Part shown: in pieces, positions 8,438 through 18,613 of the stretch | Layout of the letters: every line of letters starts with the position of its first letter | Position numbering within the stretch: the stretch's first letter is position 1 | Assembly (NCBI RefSeq): GCF_016278365.1 | Contig: NZ_JADQBZ010000002.1 | Span: 1 to 64,000 of the forward strand | From: Methanolobus sp. | Lineage (GTDB): Archaea > Halobacteriota > Methanosarcinia > Methanosarcinales > Methanosarcinaceae | DNA: 64,000 nucleotides | Direction: 5' to 3' | The notes under the pieces: model-generated | Told to the model about the DNA's origin: nothing | Seen by the model: the letters and a program-made list of their open reading frames with translations, nothing else | Databases searched by the model: none | Program-made: the position numbers and the translations under genes

Positions 8438-9478
8438 TTATGTTTCGCGTGGTTTGCTCTTCCAGCCTTGCGGATAAGTGCCAGCAACCATTATTACTCT
8501 TTCGGTCAATGCAGCAAGACCATGCTCCGAACTGAGCATTTCCTCAGTGTCCATGAGCGCTCTGGACAGGGACACTGCCTCACCTTTCAGGCTGAAGATG
8601 CATACCTGATCATCTCTCCGGATGCTTTTTTCAAGGCTGACTATCCCTGGCACAGCAAGTGCGGCGCCCTGACATACTGCATCAATGGCGCTATCCCGAA
8701 CGATAATCCTTGGCAAGTGGGCAAGACCTTCTTCAAGGGGTCTGACCACCCTGCGAAGACATGATTCATCGCCGTCCTCTTTCCAGAATACATAAGCATC
8801 CTTCAGTTCATGAAGATTCACAAGGGTATCCTCCCTGAAAGGGCCTGTTTTGGTCCTGCGCAATTGCTGCATGTGAGCGCCGGTGCCAAGGGCCATACCG
8901 ATGTCATGGCACAATTTACGCATATATGTGCCCGCTTCGCAGCCAACTCTCATAAGTACGGACTTGTCTTTTACCTCAAGTACTTCGAGATAATAGATCA
9001 TTCTAATTCTCAGTTCACGCTTCACGGCAGATATCACGGGAGGCATCTGGAATAGAGGGCCTACGAACTCACTGCATACGTTGCGCACATCCTTTTCCGG
9101 AGCCTGCTCATGAAGGCGCATGTGGCAGATATATTCCTTGCCTGACAGGCGCAAGGCTGAGACCACCTTTGTAGCTTTTTCAAGCATTATTGGCTGAACC
9201 CCGGTGACACCGGGGTCCAGGGAACCCGAATGTCCAGCGCGGCGCAGCTCAAGTATATCCTTGACCCATGCAGTCACTTCATGGCTTGTAGGACCTTGCA
9301 GCTTATCAAGGTTCACCACACCCATTTCCACATATTCCCGAATAGGACGTTCGGCAGGCGTACATCCATATGAAGGATTGGTTGTTGCCTGTACCCTTTG
9401 AACCAGTTCCCGTGGATACTCTGAGGGTAGCATCCCAGCACACCTCACGCCATCAAATATCATTTCATCAGATTTCAT
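8438..9478 (-). CDS. cbf5: tRNA/rRNA pseudouridine synthase Cbf5 (TruB family)
   Basis: 346-residue catalytic subunit of archaeal H/ACA ribonucleoproteins, converting uridine to pseudouridine in rRNA and at tRNA position 55. The catalytic aspartate is in GHSGSLDPGVTGVQP (about 78-92). The family motif GTYMRKLCHDIGMALGTGAH follows at about 183-202, and a PUA RNA-binding domain makes up the last ~80 residues (from about IIVRDSAIDAVCQGA). An N-terminal extension before the TruB core is normal for Cbf5. It lies downstream of cmk (19-base gap) and directly before tRNA-Ser. Confidence 0.95.
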   Translation of the reverse strand: MKSDEMIFDGVRCAGMLPSEYPRELVQRVQATTNPSYGCTPAERPIREYVEMGVVNLDKLQGPTSHEVTAWVKDILELRRAGHSGSLDPGVTGVQPIMLEKATKVVSALRLSGKEYICHMRLHEQAPEKDVRNVCSEFVGPLFQMPPVISAVKRELRIRMIYYLEVLEVKDKSVLMRVGCEAGTYMRKLCHDIGMALGTGAHMQQLRRTKTGPFREDTLVNLHELKDAYVFWKEDGDESCLRRVVRPLEEGLAHLPRIIVRDSAIDAVCQGAALAVPGIVSLEKSIRRDDQVCIFSLKGEAVSLSRALMDTEEMLSSEHGLAALTERVIMVAGTYPQGWKSKPRET

Positions 9479-9497
9479 ATCATAACCTGCCGGAAAA

Positions 9498-10025
9498 CTA
9501 TTGTTCAGAAAAGCGTTTTATCGCACAGGAGATAATATCTGCAACCTGGAACTGGTCCCATTTCGTGGAATCGATGACCAGGTCATAGACTGAGAGATCA
9601 CCTATGTCAATACTGTATATGCCTTTGTAACGGATAGCTTCTGAGGCTTCACGTTCCCTCGTTTCCTCAAGCTTCTCTTCAAAAGAACCACATTCTCGCG
9701 CCACTACACGCTGGACCCTTACTTCTACAGGGGCTTTTATCCATACCTTCAGATCGTGCGTTGCCATATGGCCTGCAAGCCTTCCTTCGAGGATTATATT
9801 ATCCCTCGTACTGGCAATTTCCTTCTGGCGCTCGTCTATCTGGAGATCTATGGAATCATCCGATTCAGCCAGTTCTCCAAACTCGGAAAGAGTCATACCA
9901 TACTCCTTCGCAAGAGAACGGAAAACCTCACCTGCAGATATCATCTCAAGTCCATGTCTCTGGGAAAGTATACGGGAAACAGTGGTAGTACCACTGCCCG
10001 GAAGACCGCTGATTGTCAGCAGCAA
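9498..10025 (-). CDS. cmk: Cytidylate kinase (archaeal type)
   Basis: 175 residues. It phosphorylates CMP/dCMP with ATP. The P-loop is at the very N-terminus (MLLTISGLPGSGTTTVSRI; GLPGSGTTT at 7-15), followed by the archaeal Cmk substrate region. The protein is shorter than bacterial Cmk, as is normal in archaea. It begins one base after the stop of the EMC3-like gene and ends with TAG. In many euryarchaea the L34e gene lies at this junction; here there is no room for it. Confidence 0.93.
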   Translation of the reverse strand: MLLTISGLPGSGTTTVSRILSQRHGLEMISAGEVFRSLAKEYGMTLSEFGELAESDDSIDLQIDERQKEIASTRDNIILEGRLAGHMATHDLKVWIKAPVEVRVQRVVARECGSFEEKLEETREREASEAIRYKGIYSIDIGDLSVYDLVIDSTKWDQFQVADIISCAIKRFSEQ

Positions 10026-10646
10026 TTAAATTCCACCGACATCCAGCGCTTTTCTCATTAACTGGCTTACTGCCAGGGACGCTATGAAGTACCAGAATAT
10101 CCAGTACTGGAAAGGACCAAGTACTCCATTTGTCAATATATGCTCACCCCAGAAAGGGAAAACCATAGTTGCAGCTTCATGGCTGTTAATGTAAAAGTAA
10201 GCCCACATGAACAACGGCAGAGAGATTATACTGATATATGCCATCGGTTTGAACTGCTGTTTTGACATTTCCAGTTGCTGAGTCATCATTTCAGAGCGCT
10301 GGGTCTCCATCTTCTTCATCAGGGCAGTATTGTTAGAGAGCTGGGCCTCTCTGAATTCTTTCTGGAACACGCGCATTTTCTCCTGGACATTGCGCATAAG
10401 ATCCCAGTCCATTGTGTACTTTTGGATAAGCGTTGCGTAAAGAGCAGTTATGGCTGCCATTATGAACAGTACAATATGAAAATTGCTGTCCCCCAGAAGA
10501 GTGACCATGGGATCCATGAAGAATCCAACTGACCTTCCCAGTGAATCCCTGAAATCCTGTCCCAAGACCACAATGCCAATCATCAGGGAAATGCCCAGAG
10601 CAAGCAGCGCTCGCTCAAACTGTTTCTTATAGTTGGCAGTTGCCAT
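10026..10646 (-). CDS. EMC3/TMCO1/YidC-like membrane insertase (DUF106)
   Basis: 206 residues with three membrane helices: one at about 16-36, one at 55-75, and a C-terminal helical pair after about residue 130. A long charged cytosolic coiled-coil (about 78-130, including VQEKMRVFQKEFREAQL) separates the early and late segments. This is the layout of the archaeal DUF106 proteins now grouped with YidC/Oxa1/EMC3 as membrane protein insertases. Its position between adk and cmk downstream of secY fits a role at the Sec translocon. Confidence 0.9.
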   Translation of the reverse strand: MATANYKKQFERALLALGISLMIGIVVLGQDFRDSLGRSVGFFMDPMVTLLGDSNFHIVLFIMAAITALYATLIQKYTMDWDLMRNVQEKMRVFQKEFREAQLSNNTALMKKMETQRSEMMTQQLEMSKQQFKPMAYISIISLPLFMWAYFYINSHEAATMVFPFWGEHILTNGVLGPFQYWIFWYFIASLAVSQLMRKALDVGGI

Positions 10647-10678
10647 GGATTATCATCACCTTATCTCTATTAAATCAG

Positions 10679-11329
10679 TTATTTGTACTTGTCCATTACC
10701 CCGGAAACCGCCTGGAATACTTTATCGACATTATTACTTCCATCGATATTCACAAGAATACCTGCCTTGTCATAATAATCGATCAGTGGCTTCGTTTTTT
10801 GGTTATAGACAGTGAGCCTCTGCCTGATAACTTCTTCCCGGTCATCGTCCCTCTGGTAAAGCTGAGAACCGCATACATTGCATATACCCTGCTTTTCAGG
10901 AGAATTGAATACAACGTGATAACTTTCACCGCAATTAGGACAGGTCCTGCGGCCGCTCAACCTCTCCACAAGTTTGTCATCTGAAACATCGATATTAATT
11001 ACAACGTCCAGAGGTTTGCCAATCTCCCGGAGTATTCCATCAAGAGCATCTGCCTGTGGGATGGTTCGTGGATAGCCATCAAGAAGATAGCCGTCCTCAC
11101 AATCGTCTTCATTTAGCCTGTTCCTGATAAGGCCAATGAGCACACTGTCCGGGACAAGCTCGCCCCGGTCCATGTACCCCTTTGCTTCCTTACCAAGTTC
11201 GGTCCCATCGCGGACATTTGCCCGGAGAATGTCTCCCGTAGAGATGTGGGGAATGTTGTATTTCTTTATCAGTTCTTTGGCCTGGGTGCCTTTTCCAGCA
11301 CCCGGCGGACCGAATAATACTACGTTCAT
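10679..11329 (-). CDS. adk: Adenylate kinase
   Basis: 216 residues from the ATG at 11329, which follows an AGGTG site at good spacing; three in-frame residues upstream are not needed. It interconverts ATP + AMP and 2 ADP. P-loop GPPGAGKGT at 7-15, NMP-binding region STGDILR, and the LID region with four cysteines C130, C133, C150, C153 that form a structural zinc site. This is the long bacterial-type adenylate kinase rather than the short archaeal trimeric type, usual in Methanosarcinales. It follows secY by 14 bases. Confidence 0.95.
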   Translation of the reverse strand: MNVVLFGPPGAGKGTQAKELIKKYNIPHISTGDILRANVRDGTELGKEAKGYMDRGELVPDSVLIGLIRNRLNEDDCEDGYLLDGYPRTIPQADALDGILREIGKPLDVVINIDVSDDKLVERLSGRRTCPNCGESYHVVFNSPEKQGICNVCGSQLYQRDDDREEVIRQRLTVYNQKTKPLIDYYDKAGILVNIDGSNNVDKVFQAVSGVMDKYK

Positions 11330-11343
11330 ACTCAACACCTGAT

Positions 11344-12828
11344 TTATTGTCCGAAGAAGGACCTCACCATCGGATGCATTTCCATCATCTGCTCGGACGC
11401 TATATCCTCATAGAGACGGTAGACGATACTGACTGCAAGCAAAAGCCCTGTACCTCCTGCACCCCCAAGAGTACCCATCAGGCTTGCAACAAGAGTCAGA
11501 AGACCTATGAAAGCACCACCGATGACAGTGACCTTCGGAATGTAACGAATCATTACTTTTTCGATGCTGCCGATGTTCCTTCTGAAACCAGGTATCTGCA
11601 TACCCGAGTTAAAGATCTTCTTTGCAGTAGGTTTTGCACCCATCCCGGTTGTTTCGATCCAGAACAGAGCGAATATGATACCTCCACCTATCAGGAATAC
11701 TGCGTCGACCAGCACATGTAATGCAATCTGCCATGTTGCGGGAGCAACAGCGCCTAAACTGGTAAATGACTCCCTTACAAGAGACGGTATCCAGTCATAA
11801 GGACTGTTGATCGGTGCCAGGTAATACATTAATCCGTTGATTGGTGTCGAACCCTGGAACTCACCCAAAATAGTGATTCCCCTACTGCTGAGCAGGAGCC
11901 CTATCAATTGGAGATTGGCCTGCAATGCCCTTACAAGGATCATTGGAAGGACTGATGCATAGATGAGTTTTACCGGGAACTTTCCTCTTGCTCCTCTCAC
12001 GGCACTGTGAGCCAGAGGAATTTCGATACGGGTACTTTCAACATATACTACAAGCAGGAAGATAACGATCGTGCTCAGAAGGGCAAGTATTCCTCCCCTG
12101 ATCAACATGAACATTATACCATCACCTGTGAAGAGATAGTCAGCGCCTACATTTTGAATAATGTAGATCCATTTAGGGAAGAAACCTGCAGGTAAACCTG
12201 TGGAATCACTTACCCAACTGAATAGACCGGTAACTATCTGCTGCGAAACGCCAGCCACGATGAACAGGCCTACGCCTGAGCCAATTCCCCATTTGGAAAC
12301 GACCTCATCCATGAACAGGATCAGCACACCGCCTATGCATATCTGAAGGAACAGGATCAATGTAATAGCTCCGACACCGACACCAAGAGCAGCTGCAATA
12401 GTCTCATCGGGCATTACAAATCCACCAATTATCTGTGGAAGAGCCTCAAGGACTATCATTACGAAAACCAGCGCTTTTTGTGCACCCTGGAAGAATGCCT
12501 GATCCTCCGGATTGGACATATCAAGCTTTATTACGTCGGCTCCGACCAGCAACTGAAGGACGATGGATGCGGTGACTATTGGCCCTATACCAAGGAGCAT
12601 CAATGATCCGGAAGCTCCTGCAAAGAATGCTCGATAAGATTCGAAAAGGTCTATCGAATCCGGTGACAATCCAAACAGCGGGACATTAGCAAGTACGAAG
12701 TAAAGCACAAGTATCCCAAGTGTCCACATCAACTTGTTTTTGAAATGCACGTGCCCTTCGGGACTTGCAACCGCAGGTAGTTTATTAAAAATTGGTTTTA
12801 AACTTTCCTTAAGACTCATTAATTCCAC
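11344..12828 (-). CDS. secY: Protein translocase subunit SecY
   Basis: 494-residue channel subunit of the SecYEG/Sec61 translocon, with ten membrane helices. Recognisable stretches include the plug and second-helix region (SGSLMLLGIGPIVTASIVLQ) and the fifth-helix and cytosolic loop region (VVYVESTRIEIPLAHSAVRG). The C-terminal tail is short, ending MHPMVRSFFGQ. It follows rpl15 after a 123-base AT-rich gap that could hold an internal promoter, and leads the adk/EMC3/cmk/cbf5 group. Confidence 0.96.
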   Translation of the reverse strand: MELMSLKESLKPIFNKLPAVASPEGHVHFKNKLMWTLGILVLYFVLANVPLFGLSPDSIDLFESYRAFFAGASGSLMLLGIGPIVTASIVLQLLVGADVIKLDMSNPEDQAFFQGAQKALVFVMIVLEALPQIIGGFVMPDETIAAALGVGVGAITLILFLQICIGGVLILFMDEVVSKWGIGSGVGLFIVAGVSQQIVTGLFSWVSDSTGLPAGFFPKWIYIIQNVGADYLFTGDGIMFMLIRGGILALLSTIVIFLLVVYVESTRIEIPLAHSAVRGARGKFPVKLIYASVLPMILVRALQANLQLIGLLLSSRGITILGEFQGSTPINGLMYYLAPINSPYDWIPSLVRESFTSLGAVAPATWQIALHVLVDAVFLIGGGIIFALFWIETTGMGAKPTAKKIFNSGMQIPGFRRNIGSIEKVMIRYIPKVTVIGGAFIGLLTLVASLMGTLGGAGGTGLLLAVSIVYRLYEDIASEQMMEMHPMVRSFFGQ

Positions 12829-12875
12829 CCTTGACTGGGAAATCCATACTATTGGTTTAAACGGGTATGGCTAAA

Positions 12876-12895
12876 TAATCTTAAATATTAATAAA
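12876..12895 (-). promoter_or_regulatory. Possible internal promoter before secY
   Basis: In the 123-base rpl15-secY gap the minus strand reads AATATTTAAGATTATTTAG, close to an archaeal TATA box and about 55-60 bases ahead of the secY ATG. It may allow separate transcription of the secY-adk-cmk-cbf5 segment. The call rests only on resemblance and on this being the longest gap in the cluster. Confidence 0.35.
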
Positions 12896-12951
12896 TATAC
12901 GCTTTCTTTGCGATATAGAACAATGAATAAATAAGTAATGCCAGAGAGGCA

Positions 12952-13389
12952 TTACTCTTCAGGTTCTGTGCAGGAACCACCTGCATTCTCGATCTTGGTC
13001 TTTGCTGTCGCTGAGAATTCACATGCAGTAATGGCCAGTTTCTTTGATATCCTGCCAGTACCGAGTACTTTCTCAATGTAAAGATCATCAAGATCTATGT
13101 GGTAAACTCCATCCTTGAGTTCAGCAAAACCATCTTCTACAAGCTGATCTGCCAGTTCATCGAGTTCACCTACATTGACAATGGAGGTGTCATGCAGTGT
13201 CTTGAAAGGACGGACAAACCCCTTTTGCAAACCAAGGTTGTAACCACGCTGCATTGCACGGGTATGATGATGGGCGTTTCCACCACATTTGCCTCTTCCA
13301 CCACGGTTTCCTGCACCACGCCTATTCTTACCGGTGCCTCCACCGCAGCTGCGTGATCCCCTGAACTTCTTAGTGTTACCTTTTACCAT
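12952..13389 (-). CDS. rpl15: Large ribosomal subunit protein uL15
   Basis: 145 residues. The N-terminal glycine/arginine-rich extension ([20 protein letters not shown], about 8-27) penetrates 23S rRNA. The compact C-terminal L15e/L18e-like domain follows. Length is normal for archaea. It is 6 bases after rpl30 and last of the spc ribosomal block before secY. Confidence 0.96.
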   Translation of the reverse strand: MVKGNTKKFRGSRSCGGGTGKNRRGAGNRGGRGKCGGNAHHHTRAMQRGYNLGLQKGFVRPFKTLHDTSIVNVGELDELADQLVEDGFAELKDGVYHIDLDDLYIEKVLGTGRISKKLAITACEFSATAKTKIENAGGSCTEPEE

Positions 13390-13395
13390 CCCGGA

Positions 13396-13857
13396 TCACC
13401 TCATCTTCTTCAATAACTGGTTGATATCTTCACCATGGTTACCAAGAACGCCGCCCTGCTGTACAGTCCTCTTTATGCCAGCGTGCCCTTTTCTTGGAGG
13501 ATGCAGCCTGAATACCGGCTTGAGCTTTGGAACATCTTTGATAGTTGCGCTGCCATCACATACGGCCTGCGCAAAAGCTTCGATGTTGGCAAACTTGGTA
13601 TTTGCTGCCACATACTCGTTGGTGAGCTTTTCGCCACCTTGGAGCATTCCACGGTTATTGAGCATCTCTGTCAGCGCGTCCGCATCGATGATACCATAGG
13701 CCACATAGTCCTTGACCTTCTGGATCATGCCCAAGTTCTGCGGGCTGTCGTTGAGGAGTACACAATGGTTCACCCTGTGAAGGCGAAGCATCTTAAGGGT
13801 ATCTTCAATTGATCCCCTTACGTTCACATTACCTCGTACTCTTACCAAAGCGTACAT
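13396..13857 (-). CDS. rpl30: Large ribosomal subunit protein uL30
   Basis: 153-residue archaeal/eukaryotic long form. The N-terminal ferredoxin-like L30 domain ([20 protein letters not shown]) carries a C-terminal archaeal extension ending [20 protein letters not shown]. It lies one base after rps5 and six before rpl15. Stop TGA. Confidence 0.96.
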   Translation of the reverse strand: MYALVRVRGNVNVRGSIEDTLKMLRLHRVNHCVLLNDSPQNLGMIQKVKDYVAYGIIDADALTEMLNNRGMLQGGEKLTNEYVAANTKFANIEAFAQAVCDGSATIKDVPKLKPVFRLHPPRKGHAGIKRTVQQGGVLGNHGEDINQLLKKMR

Positions 13858-13858
13858 C

Positions 13859-14491
13859 TCAGGCCTCCTTTTCCAGACAGAGAGGCTGCTTTACAATACC
13901 AGTGTTCTGTAATGCATTGAATGTTGCCTTTGCAAAGTTCAATGTTGTTCTGGTAGTACCTTCGGTTCTTGTCCATACATCTTTGACACCTGCTTTCTCA
14001 AGCACTTTCCTTGCAGTGTCTCCGGCAGCAAGTCCAAGACCACGTGGTGCCGGCTTGAGTGCAACTATTACACTGCCTGCCTTACCCTTTACCTCGGAAG
14101 GTACGGTATGTTCACGGCCGCATGTACATTCCCATGAGCCGCATCCGCGCCTTACCCTGATGATGTTGATCTTGGCGTTGTCTATCGCCTTTCTGATAGC
14201 TGGACCGACCTGGACATCCTTACCCTGTCCAAGGCCTACAAAACCGTTGCCGTTCCCTACAATTACAGTTGCTCTGAACTTCACACGGCGTCCGGAGTCA
14301 GTCATCCTCTGGACCATGTTAATATCGAGCACCTCGTCTTCGAGTTCGGGCAACAGGAGATCTATGATCTTGGGCTCCCTTATGGGGAGGCCGGAGTCGA
14401 TAGCCTCATCCATGGAAGTGATCTGCCCTTCTTGAACGAGTATTCCAAGCCTTGTTTGCGGAACCCATTCTTCTTCATATTGATATGCCAT
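13859..14491 (-). CDS. rps5: Small ribosomal subunit protein uS5
   Basis: 210-residue 30S protein important for decoding accuracy and mRNA entry. The double-stranded RNA-binding-like N-terminal domain includes [20 protein letters not shown] (about 69-88). The C-terminal S5 domain contains the Gly-rich [33 protein letters not shown] cysteine cluster (about 117-128) is typical of archaeal S5. It follows rpl18 by 8 bases. Confidence 0.96.
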   Translation of the reverse strand: MAYQYEEEWVPQTRLGILVQEGQITSMDEAIDSGLPIREPKIIDLLLPELEDEVLDINMVQRMTDSGRRVKFRATVIVGNGNGFVGLGQGKDVQVGPAIRKAIDNAKINIIRVRRGCGSWECTCGREHTVPSEVKGKAGSVIVALKPAPRGLGLAAGDTARKVLEKAGVKDVWTRTEGTTRTTLNFAKATFNALQNTGIVKQPLCLEKEA

Positions 14492-14499
14492 ATAATCAC

Positions 14500-15021
14500 C
14501 TAATTGAAGTCAGCAGAGATCTTTTCCTTAACTGCGTCAAACAGTTCCGGCAGATTTGATCCTTCCATATACTCTGCTATGTGTTCTCCTCTTATCCTCT
14601 CATCAGAAGGCAATATGGATGGGTCGTGAGGAATCTCAAACCCGGCGTCCACTATGCCCTTCATGGTTGCATATACCCTTGAACCGGGTGATGCCACCTG
14701 CAGTCCAAGGTCAAGGATACCATACTCATAACCGTTGGCCTGTGCCCTGTAACCGAACAGAAGACCGGTAAGGTACGCAGCAGTTGTGTTTCCTGTGGAT
14801 GCGTCATATCCATACTTCTTCAGTTCTGTTGAGATTGCAGATGAACGAGTTACATCTCCTTCCGGAGTAGGAGCAACAAGCTGGACCTGCATGTGCTTTG
14901 AACTCTTGCGCACAACCACACGGTTCTCCTTTGAAAGGAGTAACCTGAGTCTCAGGTGGTAATCAGTGCGTCCTTCCCTTCGTCTCCTGAAAGCGACTTT
15001 ATATCTGGGTCCTGTTGCCAT
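14500..15021 (-). CDS. rpl18: Large ribosomal subunit protein uL18
   Basis: 173-residue 5S rRNA-binding protein, with uL5 part of the central protuberance. The N-terminus [20 protein letters not shown] and the [17 protein letters not shown] motif (about 107-123) match archaeal L18. It ends with TAG. A 47-base gap separates it from rpl19e upstream. Confidence 0.96.
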   Translation of the reverse strand: MATGPRYKVAFRRRREGRTDYHLRLRLLLSKENRVVVRKSSKHMQVQLVAPTPEGDVTRSSAISTELKKYGYDASTGNTTAAYLTGLLFGYRAQANGYEYGILDLGLQVASPGSRVYATMKGIVDAGFEIPHDPSILPSDERIRGEHIAEYMEGSNLPELFDAVKEKISADFN

Positions 15022-15068
15022 GATTAATTTCTCCTAATTGAAACATATATAGTATTTAATCTCATGAA

Positions 15069-15527
15069 TCATTCCCCGTGCTTTATTAGCTTCTCGGACT
15101 CCAGGTGTGCCATCAGGTGAGCAACACTGCGGTATTCTCCACCTTTTGCCTTGCGGTATACCTTACAGTAAGTAGATTTATCCAGTGAGCCGTCGGCACG
15201 CATATCTTTCAGTCTCTGCCTCAGAGCACGGATCTTCTTCATCCACTGCTCTTTGCTTGGAGCACGTGCACCCTTTCTACCTTTTCTCTTACCATGCCCT
15301 TTGCGGTGACCATACTTACGTTTGGCATCCCTTGCTCTTGCACGGCCACGGCTGACACCCTTGACAGCTTCTGCCTTGATGTTGCCGTTCCCGATCTGCT
15401 CACGTATGTCAGCTCTGGTAATGGCAACAGCAATATCTTCTGCTGCTTCCGGATTGAGCCAGACCCTGTGAACTCCGCACCCAAGGACCTGTGATGCGAT
15501 CCTCTTCTGGTTTGTAAGATCGGTCAT
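15069..15527 (-). CDS. rpl19e: Large ribosomal subunit protein eL19
   Basis: 152 residues from the ATG at 15527, preferred over the codon at 15536 because a GAGGTG site precedes it and it avoids overlap with the rpl32e stop. This is an archaeal/eukaryotic-specific 50S protein ([20 protein letters not shown] at the N-terminus) with a very basic middle ([20 protein letters not shown]) and a helical tail. It begins one base after rpl32e ends. Confidence 0.96.
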   Translation of the reverse strand: MTDLTNQKRIASQVLGCGVHRVWLNPEAAEDIAVAITRADIREQIGNGNIKAEAVKGVSRGRARARDAKRKYGHRKGHGKRKGRKGARAPSKEQWMKKIRALRQRLKDMRADGSLDKSTYCKVYRKAKGGEYRSVAHLMAHLESEKLIKHGE

Positions 15528-15528
15528 C

Positions 15529-15918
15529 TTATTCACCTCTGGTCGGGTTCAGGATTTTAAGGCCAAGTTCCTGGGCTTTTGCCTGAATGATTGCTTTCTT
15601 TCTTCCACCGACCTTTGCCGCGATCCTTACAGCCTGGAAGGATGCGTCTACAGTAGTCAGGTCAGTGATTGTGTTCACAAGGACCTCAGCGTATCCTGAG
15701 GGGTGAAGTCCCTTGACTACTAGAGGGCTTCCATAACCCACCTGTGCAAGGGCACCCTTTGCCTTGTAGTGCCTGCGCTGTTTACCACGAAGACCCCTTG
15801 GGCGTCTCCAGTTGGAATCCAGACGCTTGTATTTGTGGGAATCGGTCCTCTTGAAATCGGGTTTCTTACCCTTCTGAACCTTTCTTACCTTAAAAAGGCG
15901 TTTGGTTTTTACATCCAT
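15529..15918 (-). CDS. rpl32e: Large ribosomal subunit protein eL32
   Basis: 129 residues, found only in archaea and eukaryotes. Basic N-terminus and the conserved segment [20 protein letters not shown] (about 34-53), followed by GYGSP and HPSGY motifs. It sits 9 bases downstream of rpl6 and is followed closely by rpl19e. Confidence 0.96.
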   Translation of the reverse strand: MDVKTKRLFKVRKVQKGKKPDFKRTDSHKYKRLDSNWRRPRGLRGKQRRHYKAKGALAQVGYGSPLVVKGLHPSGYAEVLVNTITDLTTVDASFQAVRIAAKVGGRKKAIIQAKAQELGLKILNPTRGE

Positions 15919-15927
15919 TCAAATCAC

Positions 15928-16461
15928 CTACGCTGTCTTCTCCACTATGTATATTCCATCTTGGAATGTACGCGGGTCAAATCTCTTGATCTTGGTTGCC
16001 TGTTCGATATTAGCTGCTGTCTGGCCAACGTCTTCCTTGTTGATACCTGTGACGATGACTTCATCAGCACTTGTTTTTATCTTGGTCTCACCAAGAACCT
16101 TAGCAGACCTGGCTTTTTTCTCACCGAGGAAATTACCGATGGTGAGCTTCTTGCCTTCTACCTTCACCTGCATCGGGAAGTGAGCATAGACGATCTTCAT
16201 ACGGTATTCAAAGCCTTCTGTCACACCTGTGATCAGGTTTGTGATGTGTGAGGAAAAAGTACCGACCATTGCTCTCTGGGTCTTCTTTTTCACGTCAGTG
16301 TCAACTATGACCATTGAGTCAGCAACCTCGATATTGATGCCCGGATACCAGAAATATCTCTCATTGGAGCCTTTTGGCCCGGATACTGACAGGACGTTTC
16401 CCTTGAGTGTGACTGTCACACCACTAGGAATGGGAATTTCTGTTCTAATTTCTTTTGCCAT
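15928..16461 (-). CDS. rpl6: Large ribosomal subunit protein uL6
   Basis: 177 residues with the two tandem L6 folds near the sarcin-ricin loop. Motif [19 protein letters not shown] appears at the N-terminus and [19 protein letters not shown] in the second half. Ends with TAG. 15 bases after rps8 and 9 before rpl32e. Confidence 0.96.
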   Translation of the reverse strand: MAKEIRTEIPIPSGVTVTLKGNVLSVSGPKGSNERYFWYPGINIEVADSMVIVDTDVKKKTQRAMVGTFSSHITNLITGVTEGFEYRMKIVYAHFPMQVKVEGKKLTIGNFLGEKKARSAKVLGETKIKTSADEVIVTGINKEDVGQTAANIEQATKIKRFDPRTFQDGIYIVEKTA

Positions 16462-16476
16462 TGTTTCCCTCCGTCA

Positions 16477-16869
16477 TCAGTACACATATGCCAGCAGCTG
16501 TCCGCCTACATTGTTCTCACGAGCTTCATACTGTGATATTACACCTATAGAGGTTGTCAATATCAAGGCACCGAAGTTCTTTGCAGGAAGATATTGCTTC
16601 TCCCATCTTTCAAAATTAGCAGCGCCTACTGAGTAGCGTGGCTTGATAGCGCCACACTTGTTGATTCTGCCAACAAGTTCCACTTTGTAGATTCCTGCCT
16701 TACCATCTTCAATAAACTCAAACTCGCCAACATATCCACGGGACTGCATGACCTTCAGGACGGTTCCAATAAGCTTTGAAGCTGGCTGGATCGTACAGGA
16801 GTTCTTACCTATAGCCTCTGCATTCTTTATTGTGGATAATGCATCTGCGAGTGGATCTAGTAATACCAT
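16477..16869 (-). CDS. rps8: Small ribosomal subunit protein uS8
   Basis: 130-residue 16S rRNA-binding protein with the archaeal N-terminus [20 protein letters not shown]. The conserved C-terminal region contains [20 protein letters not shown]. It follows rps14 by 10 bases. Stop TGA. Confidence 0.96.
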   Translation of the reverse strand: MVLLDPLADALSTIKNAEAIGKNSCTIQPASKLIGTVLKVMQSRGYVGEFEFIEDGKAGIYKVELVGRINKCGAIKPRYSVGAANFERWEKQYLPAKNFGALILTTSIGVISQYEARENNVGGQLLAYVY

Positions 16870-16879
16870 TTATCTCACC

Positions 16880-17032
16880 TCACGCATATTTCTCGAATCC
16901 CATGTCGTGGGCTATCTCGCGGAAGCAGTGTCTGCACAGGAAAATGTCATATTTCCTGACCAAGCCTTGCTTTCTGCCGCATCTCTTGCATTCGTTTGCG
17001 CCCTGTCCGAATTTCTTAGTGGTCTGAACCAT
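16880..17032 (-). CDS. rps14: Small ribosomal subunit protein uS14 (zinc form)
   Basis: A 50-residue protein, too short for ordinary ORF cut-offs. The minus-strand translation begins [20 protein letters not shown] and ends GFEKYA. Cysteines C15, C18, C33 and C36 form the zinc-binding CxxC...CxxC pair of the archaeal S14 type. The ATG overlaps the rpl5 stop codon by one base (TAATG), suggesting coupled translation. Its place between rpl5 and rps8 is the conserved one. Confidence 0.95.
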   Translation of the reverse strand: MVQTTKKFGQGANECKRCGRKQGLVRKYDIFLCRHCFREIAHDMGFEKYA

Positions 17033-17541
17033 TAAATGACCTCCACGGAATATTTCTCATTAAAGAAGGCGACCGTGTCATCCATTGTGATTCTGTGGGA
17101 TGTTGGAACCTTGCTTTTTGCAATCTTTCTCTTGCTGATCCTGTAACCCGGACGCTTGACGACCACATTGATATCCATACCAAAGATTCCAATATTAGGA
17201 TCGTACCTCATACCAGGGAAGTCAGTGTGCTCCTCTATACCGAAAGCAACGTTCCCGTTCTTGTCAAACTGAGTTGAACGGAGTTTGCCCTCGATTATCC
17301 CAAGTGCAGTGGTGAGGAACGCTTCAGCTCTTTCACTACGGAGAGTTACTTTGCATCCGATTGGTTCATTCTTCTTGATACTGAAAGCTGGCAGGGTCCT
17401 CTTGGAATAGGTCCTGATGACCTTTTGCCCGGTAATCTCTGCAAGTATCCCTTCTGCATACACAAGGTTCTGACCGCTTTCTCCAACACCCATATGAACA
17501 ACGACCTTCTCAACTACGGGTGCTCTCATTACATTACTCAA
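17032..17541 (-). CDS. rpl5: Large ribosomal subunit protein uL5
   Basis: 169-residue 5S rRNA-binding protein of the central protuberance. Diagnostic stretches are [17 protein letters not shown] (about 10-26) and [20 protein letters not shown] (about 111-130). Its start overlaps the end of rps4e by 8 bases and its stop overlaps the rps14 start by one, so translation of the three is probably coupled. Confidence 0.96.
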   Translation of the reverse strand: MSNVMRAPVVEKVVVHMGVGESGQNLVYAEGILAEITGQKVIRTYSKRTLPAFSIKKNEPIGCKVTLRSERAEAFLTTALGIIEGKLRSTQFDKNGNVAFGIEEHTDFPGMRYDPNIGIFGMDINVVVKRPGYRISKRKIAKSKVPTSHRITMDDTVAFFNEKYSVEVI

Positions 17542-18244
17542 CTACTTCACCACCTAGCTTGATAGCAGGTTCTTTCTCGCCGATGACGACCACATAGTCC
17601 TCAATTGTCTCAAAGTCATAATCACCTGATATGAATACAGTGTTATGCCTGGAACTGCGGACTGCATTGATCTCCTTGATAGTACCAATGGAACCAGTGT
17701 GTTTACCACCAACGATCATCGCCAGGTTGCCTGCCTGATACTTGATATGTTGTACCACTTTTTTATCAGGGAGTGAGAGGATGATCGAATCCTTAGTGTT
17801 ATAGTCATTTGATCCGATGATGTTTGAACCATCGTTGAGGTTCAACTGGATTACTCCGCCCTTAAGCACGGTCTTCCCATTGATCCTGCAAAGTTTATTG
17901 TCAGTGGATTCCTTGATCTTATGGAGTTCAAGTCTTCCCTTGCCATCCAGCAGTACGCGGTATGCCACATTTTCAACAGGCATGGATATTACATCCAGCA
18001 GCCCGACCGGGAATCTAAGATCCTTGCGGATGACCCCGTCAACAAGTACTTTGCCTTCTGAGAGCACACGTTTTGCCTCAGCGCGATTGTCAACTACACA
18101 CAGCATATCTCTCAGGACTACAGCGAGAGGGATACTTTGCTGCTTGTTGTGTGGACCAGGCCTTGTTGCAGTGATCCACTTATTGGATTTCTTTGATATC
18201 TGCCAGCTGTTTGGAACAGATATTCTCTTTTGATGTTTGCCCAC
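17534..18244 (-). CDS. rps4e: Small ribosomal subunit protein eS4
   Basis: 236 residues, archaeal/eukaryotic-specific. An N-terminal S4-like RNA-binding segment ([20 protein letters not shown], about 54-73) precedes a central S4e domain. A C-terminal KOW motif lies at about 168-200 ([20 protein letters not shown]). It lies between rpl24 and rpl5 in the canonical archaeal order. Confidence 0.96.
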   Translation of the reverse strand: MGKHQKRISVPNSWQISKKSNKWITATRPGPHNKQQSIPLAVVLRDMLCVVDNRAEAKRVLSEGKVLVDGVIRKDLRFPVGLLDVISMPVENVAYRVLLDGKGRLELHKIKESTDNKLCRINGKTVLKGGVIQLNLNDGSNIIGSNDYNTKDSIILSLPDKKVVQHIKYQAGNLAMIVGGKHTGSIGTIKEINAVRSSRHNTVFISGDYDFETIEDYVVVIGEKEPAIKLGGEVVE

Positions 18245-18252
18245 AGAACCAC

Positions 18253-18603
18253 CTACTTTCTAATTACTGCTTCCCTGAGTTTATCCTTCATTTCCAGGGA
18301 TGTGATCATTACATTCGAAGGATAGACAGGTCTTGCAACTTCAGTGCCATCCGCCTTGGACACACTGACCCCTTCGATCACGATAGTACCGTGCTTCAGG
18401 GAGACTGCTTCTACCTTTCCCGTAGTGTCGGCGTGGTCTCCACGCATGACCTTTACGGTGTCACCAACGATAACGCTTGCTGATCTGCAACCGTATTTCT
18501 CACGCAGTTCCTTTGAAAGGAGAGCACCCATGTATTTCTGTCTAATATGCTGAGGAGCGTTGTATCTTGCTTTCCTCTGTTTTCTTGGCTGATTTGATAC
18601 CAT
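18253..18603 (-). CDS. rpl24: Large ribosomal subunit protein uL24
   Basis: 116 residues; an early-assembly 50S protein. KOW motif in [20 protein letters not shown] (about 48-67), preceded by a basic archaeal N-terminal extension ([20 protein letters not shown]). Ends with TAG, 8 bases before rps4e. Confidence 0.96.
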   Translation of the reverse strand: MVSNQPRKQRKARYNAPQHIRQKYMGALLSKELREKYGCRSASVIVGDTVKVMRGDHADTTGKVEAVSLKHGTIVIEGVSVSKADGTEVARPVYPSNVMITSLEMKDKLREAVIRK

Positions 18604-18613
18604 ATCTCACACC

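Noticed and set aside
8341-8460. Attachment-site duplication at tRNA-Ser
   Set aside because: I looked for a second copy of the tRNA 3' end near 2330-2560 and elsewhere in the cargo region and saw none, so integration there is not supported beyond position.
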